Below are positions 48,201-58,528 of a stretch of DNA of 64,000 bases, piece by piece (the stretch's first letter is position 1; each line of letters opens with the position of its first letter). Below the pieces are notes generated by a model. That model searched no databases. It saw nothing but the letters and a program-made list of their open reading frames with translations, and had not been told where the DNA came from. Location of the stretch: positions 9,084,334-9,148,333 of the forward strand of contig NC_045147.1 in assembly GCF_008831285.2 (NCBI RefSeq), written 5' to 3'. The stretch comes from Nymphaea colorata (lineage: Eukaryota; Streptophyta; Magnoliopsida; Nymphaeales; Nymphaeaceae). Position numbers and translations under genes: made by a program.

Positions 48201-49557
48201 GAGTGAAACAAGGCCAGTTGAATGAGCAAAACCAACATTTAGTTAAGTGAGACAGAGAACGATACCATGATTGGTCATAGTAAGCATTGCAGCTAAGGAA
48301 GATCATTCACAAATGACTTTGTAAAAGTTAAACCCTAAAGTGACTCGACCATACTCTTTTATGTTAATTAAGAGTAAACAAGATCTTCTTGTCCTAAACT
48401 GATGGACAGCCACATGTCAGCTATTACATTTGTATGTTACACACAAGTACTTATAGCCATCAAGGATCAAGTAGTCCATTAGTCTCATTGTTAATTATTG
48501 TCAGAGAAGACATTTTCATTTCTAATCTGACAAATTGTTGATGGTCATGCTCTCAGGATATTGTCAATCAAGAGGCAAAACTGTTATAAATAAGTTGTTT
48601 GTTCGGAGGACAAAATGTAGTTTCATGCTTTATAAACAAGTCAAAGCATTCACACAATCATTATAATCCAACTTTTTTTAAGTTTATTATAGATTATTTT
48701 GGTCAATACGTGCACATTCCTCTCACTCTGTCACATAGATTTTCTGAAGTATTACAAGCTCATCCTTGTATACAAAGTGAGATTGTGAATTACATAAAAA
48801 ATCCTAAATTTCCGTACTGCAGTGAAATCAGACGACTGATTTTCTTGGGACAGTGTCAGATCTACTAAAGTCAGCTTGCTGACTCAAATAAATCGACTAA
48901 GTACTTGGGTGAGTCAAGATTTTGTTTTTAACTTTTAGAATATATGTGATCAACATACAATTTATGATTCGTAACTCTTGAAAAAAAATAAATTGTATTT
49001 CAGTTGCATATGTTGACTATAAGTATTCATTTGCATCTAGTATAGATATTTACATGATAAGCAAATAATTTTTACTATTGTAAGCTCAAAGAAAATAATG
49101 TGGATTGACTGAATTGGTCAAGTCAATAACAAAACCATATTGGCTGAACTAGACTGTCTTCGTCATGTTTGCCCATAATTTTGACGCGGTAAGGGGCTGA
49201 TCAAAGCTAAACATGTGTGCCCAATGAGCTTACTCACTAAGTATGCCACAAGGACCATATGTATACATTTTCTTAATAGTCGGGAAACATCACACTATTT
49301 GAAGGTCTTAAGTAAAAAACGCAATCAGAAAATGAAAAATAAAGAGGAACAAGTAGTGCGCTAAGTGCTAACCAAATAACAGAGTGGTCGAAACCGTTTA
49401 TCAATTGAAGAAATAATCCGAAGCATTCCAGATCTAACGATACCATCTTTATTTTCAACTGAAATGTCACATTCAATGCCTGTTCTTCTCTCTGTACACT
49501 TTAAAATTGGAACTCTAGCTCTAAGAATAGGAGTAACACCAGAGATTAGTTGTTGCC
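41215..49557 (-). CDS. HESO1-like nucleotidyltransferase (5' part outside window)
   Basis: Six minus-strand exons join in frame: 49373-49557, 44866-44961, 43908-43953, 43126-43232, 42357-42458 and 41215-42261, giving about 526 residues to the stop. All introns are GT..AG and the phases agree across every junction. Seen in the protein: ARVPILKCTERRTGIECDIS, where the Asp of ECDIS corresponds to the third catalytic carboxylate of Pol-beta-type nucleotidyltransferases; MKAWAKSHGINSSKDHTLNS; the PAP-associated region from SPPIFPPFSDLLK to ESLAALFVTLLIKLW; then SLGLCASTYEGSW and FTEQSQNVARSVGK. The tail is low-complexity. The family contains enzymes that add U or A tails to RNA 3' ends (HESO1 tails unmethylated small RNAs). 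The exact substrate here is inferred. The upstream DxD motif is not in the visible exons, so the gene is incomplete at its 5' side. Confidence 0.85.
42357..42458 (-). CDS. HESO1-like gene, fifth visible exon
   Basis: The acceptor is TTTGCAG|TTG and the donor is AAT|GTAATT. It has 34 codons beginning LWAVKSLWSLGLCASTYEGS and ending SERNNMN, and it joins in phase 0 to VEEFTEQ of the last exon across a 95-bp intron. Confidence 0.9.
43126..43232 (-). CDS. HESO1-like gene, PAP-associated domain exon
   Basis: The acceptor is TATGTAG|AT and the donor is AAG|GTAATT. It encodes GVNIKALMEAAQRFQHFGSS and NKESLAALFVTLLIK, the helical PAP-associated (nucleotide-recognition) domain core. Confidence 0.9.
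43908..43953 (-). CDS. HESO1-like gene, 46-bp micro-exon
   Basis: The exon lies after a strong pyrimidine tract and ATGCAG and ends AAAAG|GTGAGG. It encodes TRSPPIFPPFSDLLK plus one base. The leftover G pairs with the AT of the next exon to give Asp, so the phases fit exactly. Confidence 0.85.
44866..44961 (-). CDS. HESO1-like gene, exon 2 visible
   Basis: This exon has 32 codons between TTGTAG and CAG|GTAGCA, reading MKAWAKSHGINSSKDHTLNS and then SLSITLLVAFHFQ. It is the central helical segment of the nucleotidyltransferase core. It lies 4.4 kb from the previous exon. Confidence 0.9.
45750..47640 (-). mobile_element. LINE ORF1 fragment inside the HESO1-like intron
   Basis: The minus-strand translation gives a DUF4283-type stretch (about 47000-46800, with NVRFTLVGKQIFLIGPSSDSK and MSPDRWKVAV) followed by EIEVPLDFSCIREIELEVDD, IEYESRIKN and a damaged zinc knuckle CPCGSLGHFAGRC (46417-46623). 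Downstream text to about 45760 fits the ORF1 tail. No ORF2 was seen. It is in the same orientation as the host gene. It differs clearly from the LINE at 30.6-35.1 kb, so it is another lineage or age class. Confidence 0.65.
47645..49372. other. Intron sequence, nothing recognised
   Basis: This is the upstream part of the large intron of the HESO1-like gene. It is AT-rich, with no transposon motif or exon recognised. Confidence 0.5.
49373..49557 (-). CDS. HESO1-like gene, first visible exon
   Basis: The acceptor is TTGCAG before GG and the donor is TTG|GTTAGC. The exon enters in phase with two bases completing a codon, then reads QQLISGVTPILRARVPILK to RFRPLCYL. It contains the conserved ECDIS strand with the third catalytic Asp. 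The preceding exon was not found between 49558 and 53432. Confidence 0.85.
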
Positions 49558-50640
49558 CTGCAATTTAGAGAAGGCCAAACATCATAATCCTCTTGTAAAA
49601 TACTCAAATGACTGGCTACCTACAGACTATCTGCAGCTTTAAAAAATGAAAAAGAAGGCAGTTCATAATTTTTGTGTATTCAGCAAAACAAAGAAGTAAA
49701 TATTGAATCATAAAGTGCTATCCTGAATACTGTGAGAGTCCAAATGAACACCATGAACTTTTTTTCTGAGCACATTAAATTACACACATGTATTCTACAC
49801 ACACACTCTTTATGAATGCTCTTTATCATTGCATTAACTGCTTGTGCATAATTTAAGTGTACATATAGCTGTCTGCCTGCCAAGAATTGTGTTCCTTAAA
49901 CCCATGCTTGCACATGCATATGCACTCATGTGACATTACAATATTAGCGTGTCCTTCCAAGTTCCTCCTAAATAGCTCTGTAATTTAACATATTAAATTT
50001 AGTATTTAACTTTTTGTATGTGCGTGTGTGTGTGGGTGTGTGTCAGCTGCAGTATCGTTTCTCTTCTTCTTTGTTCAAGTTCCATCACAAGCAACACACG
50101 TGTACATATTTGTAACTTTCTGGCATGGATTCATCCTAGAAATAAAATAACCATTGCCCCTGAGAATAGCATGCCCAATCATTGTTTCTCAACAATGTTT
50201 ATTCTCCTACGCCGTAGTAGGTGACTTTGGTAGTCAAAATAAAGCAACTTTTTCTGATCACCAACCAATATTTATTGAATCAGTTAACAGAAAGATGTTC
50301 AAAGAAAGAGAAAGAAAGCACTATGGAATGTGTGGCATGAGGTAAGTTTTGTTCTTTTCTTTTTGGTGTTTTCAAGGTGAAGAAAAGGGCACCAGTGTGG
50401 TCTGCCGCACTGGTGCCACATCTGCATGTGCACTGTGTTGCATTGTCGCGGGTGCAGGCACCAAAACAACATGTCCATGTGATTTACCATTTTGTATTGC
50501 TCTCTAAGCCATTTTGGCTTCTTTTTTTAATCAAGTTTACATTTTTATATATATTTTTTGTGCCTTAGTGCACAAGTGAGTTTGTGAGAGTGCATTTTGT
50601 ACTTGTGAACTTTCTGTGTGAGAGCAATTTCTTCTGTGAC
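49558..50640. other. Upstream intron or flank of HESO1-like gene
   Basis: No coding exon was found. It holds a GT-rich tract at about 50017-50043 and a short GCACCAGTGTGG/CCGCACTGGTGC inverted pair near 50390-50415. Confidence 0.45.
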
Positions 50641-50940
50641 TAATAAAGTCTTTTGGGATTTGATGTTGTGATTTGGAAGCCATGGACATTTCTTGCCGAT
50701 TGAAAGGTAGCAGTAGATCAAGTTGTTCTTTATCTCACAAAAATTTCAAGGATGTCAAGTCTCTCTGGAATGGCCAGTTACAATCAGAGCAGTTTCAACA
50801 ACTCCAACGTCTTGCCTTGCCTGCATACAAGGCTAATGGTAGCAACCATAATACATGGGTGATGAACAAAGAAAAATGGCAAATTATCTCCAAAAGTTGT
50901 TCAATGTGTGTTCTCAAGATACGCTAAAAATTAAAAAGAT
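50640..50940 (+). pseudogene. Possible copia gag-PR spacer fragment
   Basis: A frame from 50673 contains a Lys/Ser-rich stretch and SEQFQQLQRLALPAYKANGS, resembling the spacer between zinc knuckle and protease of copia polyproteins. It is weak alone, but a copia IN-RT spacer piece lies in the same orientation at 51.8-52.4 kb. Confidence 0.25.
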
Positions 50941-50963
50941 TTATATGTTATGATATCAAAAAT

Positions 50964-51120
50964 GACAATCTTTGTGTTTTTAGAAACGTAACCTTCTTAG
51001 AAGATGACAAAAGGTCCGAAGCTATGTCACGTGGGTGCGGGGTGCGGATGCTGGTGCGGGTGGGGTCGGTGGGAGATGCGGCAAGTTCCAAAAAAAATTG
51101 GGTGCGGGTGCGACGAGAGC

Positions 51121-51155
<35 letters not shown>

Positions 51156-51293
51156 TATATATGTTATTTGTTATATAAGTAATTTATTTGTCTATATTTT
51201 TAAACTTCTTTTTATCAAAGTTACCTTGAATCAATATATCAATGAAAGCTTGGCCAAAACATTTTTCATAACGGCCAAAACTCATTTGATGCC
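50964..51293 (+). repeat. TA-rich composite repeat, copy 1
   Basis: The unit has, in order, GACAATCTTTGTGTTTTTAG, a GTGCGGGGTGCGGATGCTGG-type GC-rich block, CGACGAGAGCATATAT, a (TA)n tract, then an AT-rich part ending ACTCATTTGATGCC. The next copy begins directly at 51294. Confidence 0.9.
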
Positions 51294-51790
<497 letters not shown>

Positions 51791-51794
51791 TAGG

Positions 51795-52390
51795 TCTGAT
51801 GGACTTGATACAAATAAAGAAATAGAATATGCCCTTGCATTTGATTTGTAGAATTCTAGTAATTGTGAGACATTAGATAGAAATGATTTGAATGGTAAAC
51901 CCAATGTTAGTGATGAACCTCATAGCTATCATGAGCATGAATTCGAAGACAATAATGAAATCGACCACAATAATGAGACCCAAGGAGAAATTAGAACGTA
52001 CACTCATAGAGCAAATAATGATAATCAACGTTTTTATGATATAATTCATTCTAATAGAGGTAGTAAACCTTATAAGATCTCAAAGAATTCCAAAGGTTCC
52101 AAATAGATTCGGTTCCTATGCATCTTTTTCTCCTAGATATAAATCATGCCTTTTGACTATTTATGCCCTTGCCCAGAGAGAATATATTACCTACAATGAA
52201 GCAACGGATAATTCCTATTGCATAGAAACTATGAACATAAAATTAAAATCTGAAAGAAAAGCAAAAATGTGGATGCTCAAAGTTTACCTAAAGGAATGAA
52301 AGAAATAGGACGTAGTGTTAGAATGAGAACTGTAAATTCCTTAGGTATGAGGGAGAAGACGAACCAGCTTTGGAAAAGACTTCCAGCCAA
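51795..52390 (+). pseudogene. copia integrase-RT spacer fragment
   Basis: The frame has an acidic/Asn-rich spacer (NGKPNVSDEPHSYHEHEFED), then YKSCLLTIYALAQREYITYNEAT in other frames, which matches the start of copia RT (SY..LS..Y......I....EP..Y.EA). LPKGMKEIGRSV follows (usually LPKGK..IGCRWV). It is truncated and frameshifted, and lies between inverted copies of the composite repeat. Confidence 0.5.
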
Positions 52391-52687
52391 AGTCACACGG
52401 GTGCACCAAAGATGGTGGCACACCCACGTCGACTCGAGTGCAGGTGCAGGTGTGGGTGTGGCCCGACACGGCACTTGACTCAGTCAAACCGAATAGGGTG
52501 CTGCTGACCGAACCCGTTCTTCTTTTCTCTTTTTTTTTCATTTTTTTTTCTTTCTTGTATTTTTCCCTCTTTTCTCTCTCCTCCCCTCTTTTATTTAATA
52601 AAACTTTCAGTTATGTATAAGATTAAAATAACCTTGATAAAAAAAAGTTTAAAAATATAGACAAATAAAATTACTTATATAACAGAT

Positions 52688-52734
<47 letters not shown>

Positions 52735-52860
52735 TTATTTATTTATTTATTTATTTATTCATTTATTCATTTATTTGCTCTCGCCGCACCCGCGCACAAT
52801 TTTTTTGGAACTTGCCGCATCCCGCACATCACATCCATGTGACATAGTTCCATCAGCAAC
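52385..52860 (-). repeat. TA-rich composite repeat, inverted copy 3
   Basis: Read on the minus strand it repeats the order of copies 1-2: GATGCGGCAAGTTCC, the GC block, GCGGCGAGAGCA, an AT microsatellite (here (TTTA)n plus (TA)n), the AT-rich part with ATTTGTCTATATTTTTAAAC, and GTGGGTGTGCCACCATCTTT...CACCCGTGTG. About 120 bp of unrelated T-rich sequence interrupts it (52480-52610). Confidence 0.8.
52691..52780. repeat. (TA)n(TTTA)n microsatellite
   Basis: About 20 TA units are followed by about twelve TTTA or TTCA units. Confidence 0.9.
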
Positions 52861-53432
52861 AAGTTGACAGCCTCTGAACTGATTAGGCATGCCTCAGTGT
52901 CCTTCCTTTTTTTTTAATTACATTTACATGGCAAAATACACAATAAACATCTAAAGAAATAACAGAAATGTTACCGCCCATAATTCTGCCTGAATGCCTT
53001 ATCATATAGTGGATCTGGATTATTATATGGATATAAATCCAGATCCATGACACACCTCTTCAGGCTCTTCTAGAATTTTACACGATATCTTGCACCCCTC
53101 CTCAAGGCAAGAAATTAAGTATTTCATAAAAAAATTGATTTAAAATGACTGATTTGAACTACCTAATATATGTTTTAAGTATAGAAGTTATTGTCCGTTA
53201 TAGAGGGCATCTCTCATCTCAAACTAAGTTTGCTTCCGATATTTTTGTTATTATCTTGTTTAATAGATGATAAGGCAGTTGAAAATCTTGAAATTGTTGG
53301 ATCAAAGACAAAGATTGATGATGGTATTCCCTTATAAAATCCAACTCCTCATAGACAACCGAGCTCTCATGTGCTTGAGCAAAATCCAGCTAGATATTGT
53401 ATGTGGCTAATCAATTTCAGTATAATCATACC
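52861..53432. other. Unassigned sequence left of the LTR nest
   Basis: No gene is recognised. A 12-bp inverted repeat, TGGATCTGGATT with AATCCAGATCCA, at 53010-53047 could form a short hairpin. Confidence 0.5.
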
Positions 53433-53741
53433 TGACACAGTGACTAGAGTTCTCACTTTAATCCCTACAGAAAGGGCACCAAAAGAACACAAATGAATAA
53501 AAAGTGCAGGAAAACAAAGGGGAATCCAATAACACAAAAAAATTAAGGTTTCTCTTAATCACCAATTACCCTAAAACAGAGTTAAGAGCCCTTTTTAAAG
53601 GGGCTAATCCCTAAATCTGAATTGGATCTTGGGTCACAAAACAAAAAGGTCCAAACTCAAAAATAACAGAAATACTATCTATCATAAGATCTATAATAGA
53701 TCGAAAATTTGGGACCCAGCCGAATAAGTCCTACTGTGTCA
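53433..53741 (-). mobile_element. 3' LTR of gypsy element D
   Basis: This 309-bp segment begins TGACACAG and ends CTGTGTCA, a perfect 8-bp terminal inverted repeat with the TG...CA ends of LTRs. On the minus strand it is preceded by a polypurine-like AACCCGAGGAGAT, the expected layout for the 3' LTR of the gypsy pol fragment next to it. The adjacent 5 bp on the outer side are ATACC. Confidence 0.75.
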
Positions 53742-55302
53742 ATCTCCTCGGGTTGAAGACTTCAGCTCCTAACGATATTGTGGATGTCGGGGGCAGTTGG
53801 TGCAGATGCAAGATGGGAGGGATCGCCCTTGATTCGCCTTGAGTATGTGGAATGTGTGCATAGGAACCTCTTGCCATCCAGATGAGGCTGCAACAGAATC
53901 ACTAACCTTGGACATGCAAACTGCTGGTACATTTTGCTACGGGCCTAATGTGCCTCAAGAATCCTCATGCATATGACTAGTCTCCTCTGACTGTACATTA
54001 GTTGAAGATTCAATTGTATCATGGTGGAGGCGTAGGTTGGCAACATTGAAAATTGGGGAGATGCTCCAATCAACGGAAAGGTCTAAAAAGTATGCATTTT
54101 TCCTCAAGCGCTGAAGGGTCACACTTACAGGGTCTTAGCTTGTCATAGGTTCCAACAGGAAAATGCTCTGGACCCAAATAAACCCAATTAAGGTGACATA
54201 CGTCAAATTTGATCTCTCGCCTACCCTGGTCAACATATGCTTTGTGTGACTCATAGCTATCATGCAATTTCTGTTTGACCTACTGGTGTATGTCGTACAT
54301 GTAAGGGACATCATCGAGGGCTTAAGGGTCGACATCAGGAGGGTGTGACACCAGAGCGAGCTCAACTACATGAGTAGGAGATCAACCATACACAATCTCG
54401 AATGGAGACTTGCCAGTGGAACAGTTAACCAAACTGTTATATGCAAATTTTGCTTGTGGCAACAAATCCTAAGTCCGGGTATGTTCCTCAACCAAGCGAC
54501 GAAGCAAGTTTCCTAAAGTGCAGTTGACCACTTCAGTTTGCCCGTCAGTCTAGGGGTGGTAAGCACTACTAAACTGTAGCTTAGTGTTGAAGACTGCCCA
54601 CAAAGACCTCCAAAAAAATGACTCGTGAACCTAGTATCACGGTCTAAAGTGATGCTCCGAGGGAGACCATGAAAAGGGGCAACATCCCTAAAGTAGAACG
54701 GAGCCACTAAAGATACATCAATAGTACTCTTACATGGAGTGAAGACTGCCATCTTGGAGAATCGGTCTACAACTACCATAATGAAATCGAGTCCATGCAC
54801 CGTCTTAGGGGTCCAACAAATAAAGTCCATCGAGACATGATCCCAGGGCCAGTCTCAGATAGGTAAAGAAGTGCACAACCCACTATTTTGTTGTTGGCTC
54901 TTGGCCATCGGACAAAGTCAATAACTATTCACATACTTCACCACACCTCTCCGCATTTTGGGCCAACAATAACACTCTTCCAAGGAAGCAAGAGCCTTAT
55001 CGTATCCAAAAATGACCTGACATACCACCTCCATGAATTTCAGAAATCAATTGTCAAAACTGGAAGGAGAAATTTGGAATGCACAACTTATCACCCTAAA
55101 ATAGAAAGCCATTATGAATTGAGAAAAGAGTGTTTGCAGAATTTGTTTTGGTAAGACACTCCTCCCAAGGTTGTTGGAAATTAGGCCATTAGCATATAGC
55201 TCCCTACAATCATCAATCCAACGACATTGACTAACATGGACATAAGAAGGTTAATTTTTCTACTAAGAGCATCAACTTTGTAAAGAGTTCCTGATTGATG
55301 TT
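53742..55302 (-). pseudogene. Ty3/gypsy pol fragment (RNase H end, integrase)
   Basis: On the minus strand, from 55302: KVDALSRKINLLMS (the 'ADALSRK' RNase H end), GYDKALASLEECYCWPKMRR (the integrase H2C2 lead-in), then SMDFICWTPKTVHGLDFIMV and VVDRFSKMAVFTPCKS (integrase D1 region), TLDRDTRFTSHFF (D2), and IVYGWSPTHVVELA. The C-terminal tail ends LRLHH at about 54035 with no recognisable chromodomain. Stops and frameshifts are present. RT, protease and gag are cut off by insertion of element A and would lie beyond the window. Confidence 0.85.
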
Positions 55303-55586
55303 TGTTAGAATATGTTGTTATGGGAACCGGGTCCATATCTGGACCCGGTTCTATGGGGCGCAGGTACCGAGGCGGGCTCGGTACCCTAGGCGGCTTCTCC
55401 TCTCTCCCTCTTTATATTGTCACTTGTGTTTAGTGTTGAATTAAGTGAAATATAATTTTCTCTCTCCTAGGGTTGCAGTGAGCCCCTAGGTCAGAGCTTC
55501 CCCGTGGTTTTTCACCTCTTTCCGAGGTTTTCCACGTATATTGTGTGTTCGTTCTCTACTCTCTCTTTGTGGTTCGTGTTTCTACA
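55303..55586 (+). mobile_element. 5' LTR of copia element A
   Basis: The LTR ends TTTCTACA directly before the PBS. The start is TGTT at 55303, or possibly at 55313-55316. The region holds CCGGGTCC-type words, a TATATTGTC stretch and the CCGTGGTTTTTC...TTTTCCACGT segment that recurs in the LTRs of elements B and C. It interrupts the gypsy frame at 55302. Confidence 0.75.
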
Positions 55587-55598
55587 TGGTATCAGAGC
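55587..55598 (+). other. PBS of element A (tRNA-iMet)
   Basis: TGGTATCAGAGC directly follows the LTR end, as in elements B and the copia at 17.5 kb. Confidence 0.95.
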
Positions 55599-55932
55599 CA
55601 CCGAAGTTGGAGAAGCGTTTTTTCCAAGGATCGTCAAGTTTTTCCGTCGCCCGACGCCGTTGAAGTTCCGGTGCCGCTGCTGCCCGTTGCTGTGCCGCCG
55701 TCCTCTGTGTCGCCGCCGTCCTCTGTTCCGCCGTCTTCTGTTGCGCCTCCGCTGTCCTCCGTTCGGCCCGTTCTTGGTTTCTGCCACCGTGGGTGGCCTC
55801 TGTGTTGCGCCGTCGCCTGCCTTCCGTCGCCGCTGCCTCATTCCCGCCGCCGTCGCCGCTGCCTCCTTCCCGTCGCCGCTGCCTCCTTCCCGTCCCGCCG
55901 CTGTGCCTCTTGTTGCTGTGTGCTTGTTTGTG
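55599..55932 (+). other. GC-rich leader of element A
   Basis: This is a leader with repeated CCGCCGTCCTCTGT/GTCGCCGCTGCC words between the PBS and the gag start. It is open in the gag frame, so a naive start lies upstream in the LTR, but translation more likely starts at ATG 55933. Confidence 0.7.
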
Positions 55933-58288
55933 ATGGCAAAAGCGATGGGGACTCAAAAAGATGCCGTTCTTGACGCGGGCAGCGCCTCCAAGACTGAGAA
56001 CGTGCCGATCCAGGTCACCTCCATCCGTCTGACCAAGGACAATTACCTATCTTGGTCTGCCGCCCTCGAGATTGGGATTACTAGCCGTGGGCGTCTCTCT
56101 TACATCACTGGCGACAAACCTGCGCCCATCAAATCTGATCCTCAATGGGCGACGTGGGCGTTGGAGGACAGCCAAGTGAAGGTGTGGATTATCAGCTCCG
56201 TGTCCTCCGATATCCAGCCCCTCATTCTGCGGAAGCCGACCTCTTTTGATATGTGGACTGTGCTTGCAAAGATGTATGGTCGCAAGAAGAGACATCTGCG
56301 CACCTATCAGATTAAACGCAGTATTTACTCCCTGACACAGGGTGATTTGTCTGTTGCTGCCTTCTATGCTGCCCTGAAGACCAAATGGGAGGAGCTAGAT
56401 TATCATGTGACTGATGAGTGGACGTGCGGTTCAGATCATTCCCTCTACTGGGAAAAGGAATGGATGGACCGTACGTTTCTGTTTCTGGGAGGCCTGAGGG
56501 ATGAATTTGAGTCTATTCGTAGCCAGATTCTTAATGGTGATGAGATTCCGGGGATAGAGGAAGTATATGCTCGTGTTGAGTCTGAAGAACAACGTCGCCA
56601 GGTGATGCATCTTGACACCGGTCATGGCCCTTCTGCCTTTGTCAGTCGTGCCTCAGGGACTGGGCAGCGTCCTGCCCGACATTGCACTCATTGCAACAAG
56701 TTGGGGCATTCGGTGGATTTCTGTTGGGATCTTCATCCCGAGAAGAGACTGGTTAGAGGTCGTCCTCCCTCTGGCAAGCGTAGCCCTTCTGTGTCTGATT
56801 CCAGTCAGAGCAATTCTTCTAGTGGTGCAAAGTCCAAGCTGTCCCCTGCTCAACTCAAGGAGCTACAGGCGTACATTAGCCGCCTATCTACTACCCCTGA
56901 GGAGTCCTCCACGTCTGAAGGGGCTCAGCTAGCCCAAGCCCTCGTTGCCTCGACTGATCAAGGTAACCCCTCTCTTGGTGATTGGATTGTTGATAGTGGA
57001 GTCACTCACCACATGACAGGGGACTCTAAACTTTTTCAAGAATATCAACTTTCCTCTGGCAAGCAACGCGTGTCTATGGCAGATGGGTCTTCTATCTCTG
57101 TGGCTGGGAAAGGGAGCTTGTCCCTGCTGAACAAATACCGTCTCCACAATGCCCTGCATGTTCCAAATATTCCTATGAACTTACTCTCTGTCAGCAGTAT
57201 TACTAAAGAATTAAACTGTAATCTAATTTTCTCTGCTGATCATTGTTCCCTGCAGGACTTGGTGACGGGGAAGAAGATTGGGATTGGTTCGATTACTGAT
57301 GGGCTCTACAGGCTGCCGGTACAAGTTGCTTCAGCATTGATTTCTGCCACGAGTGGTCACTTGTCTGGTGTGAACGATAGATCTACTGTTCTGCGATGGC
57401 ACGAGCGTCTTGGACATCTCCCCTTCCAGTTAATAAAGAAGTTGTTTCCTCATTTGTTTGCTTCTGTCTCCATTGACTCCTTCGCTTGTGAAGTGTGTCA
57501 ATTGGCTAAACATGTCAGGGCTTCATACCCTATTTCTTTGAATAAATCCACTCATCTTTGCCTTAGTTCATTCCGATGTTTGGGGTCCTTCTGGAGTACC
57601 CACGTGTGGTGGTTGTCACTATTTTTTGACGCTTATTGATGATTACTCTAGATGTACGTTCGTGTACTTGTTGCGAGAACGTAGTGAGGTTCCAGCAGTT
57701 GTGAAAAACTTTGTTGCCTTTGTTGAGACTCAATTCCATACTACTGTTCAAGCTTTCCGTACGGATAATGCAAGAGAATATGTCTCCCAATCCCTTGATG
57801 AATTCTTGAAAGGAAAGGGTATTGTTCATGAAACCTCTTGTAGTTATACCCCTCCTCAGAATGGTATAGCTGAACGTAAAAATCGTCATCTATTGAATGT
57901 TACCCGGGCCATTATGTTCCAACGTCATGTCCCGAAGCGGTATTGGGGTGATGCACTTCTCACTAGTGCACATCTCATTAACCGTATGCCTACTAGAGTG
58001 CTGGATGGTCAGTCTCCTTATTCTACCCTGTGGCCTACTCAGAATCCGTGGCCTCTTACTCCTCGTGTCTTTGGGTGCAGTTGTTTTGTGCATAATCATA
58101 GCCCTACTCTCAAAAAACTTGATCCCCGGTCTATTAAAGGAGTTTTCTTAGGGTACTCTTCCACTCAGAAGGGGTATAAATGTGTGGATCCCACTACTTC
58201 CAAAGTATATGTTTCGAGGGATGTCACATTTCATGAACATGAGTCGTATTTTCCGGTGAATACTCTTCAGGGGGAGTGTCTTGGGAAC
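55933..58288 (+). pseudogene. copia A gag-pol, frameshifted and cut by element C
   Basis: From ATG 55933 (MAKAMG) the frame encodes gag (LTKDNYLSWSAALEIGI...), a zinc knuckle CTHCNKLGHSVDFC (56683 on), protease WIVDSGVTHHMTG (catalytic Asp at 56992; Val replaces the usual Ala) and the integrase HHCC region (RWHERLGHL, CEVCQLAKH). A one-base frameshift near 57560 moves the reading to the next frame, which continues with HSDVWGP, DNAREYV and NGIAERKNRH, the D,D,E residues, and runs to LQGECLGN. There the coding text stops abruptly at 58288, where element C is inserted. RT and RNase H should lie to the right, beyond the window. Confidence 0.9.
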
Positions 58289-58528
58289 TGTAGAAACAAA
58301 ATGTGCACGAGAGTAGAAGAAAGCACACAGATGTAACGTGGAAAACCCTCGACTCGAGGGAAGAAAAACCACGGGTGAGGAGGTCTGGTGCCCACTAGCC
58401 TCCAGACACTCTCTCTCTTCAACACTTCATTAACTCAAAGATTAGGGTTTACAGAAGTATAAGTAGTCCTAATTAGGACAAACCGGATCGGGTACGGATC
58501 CGGACCCGAACAACAAAACCCGTCAACA
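58289..58528 (-). mobile_element. 3' LTR of copia element C
   Basis: On the minus strand the LTR starts TGTTGACGGG, directly after the polypurine tract CTTGAGGGAGAG, and ends TTTCTACA: 240 bp. Its left neighbour is element A coding sequence. The 5 bp next to it (58284-58288) are GGAAC, the predicted target-site duplication. It is related to the LTRs of A and B. Confidence 0.9.

Noticed and set aside
55504-55932. In-frame upstream extension of the element A polyprotein
   Set aside because: The extension starts inside the LTR, crosses the PBS and runs through a repetitive GC-rich leader. The gag homology starts after ATG 55933.
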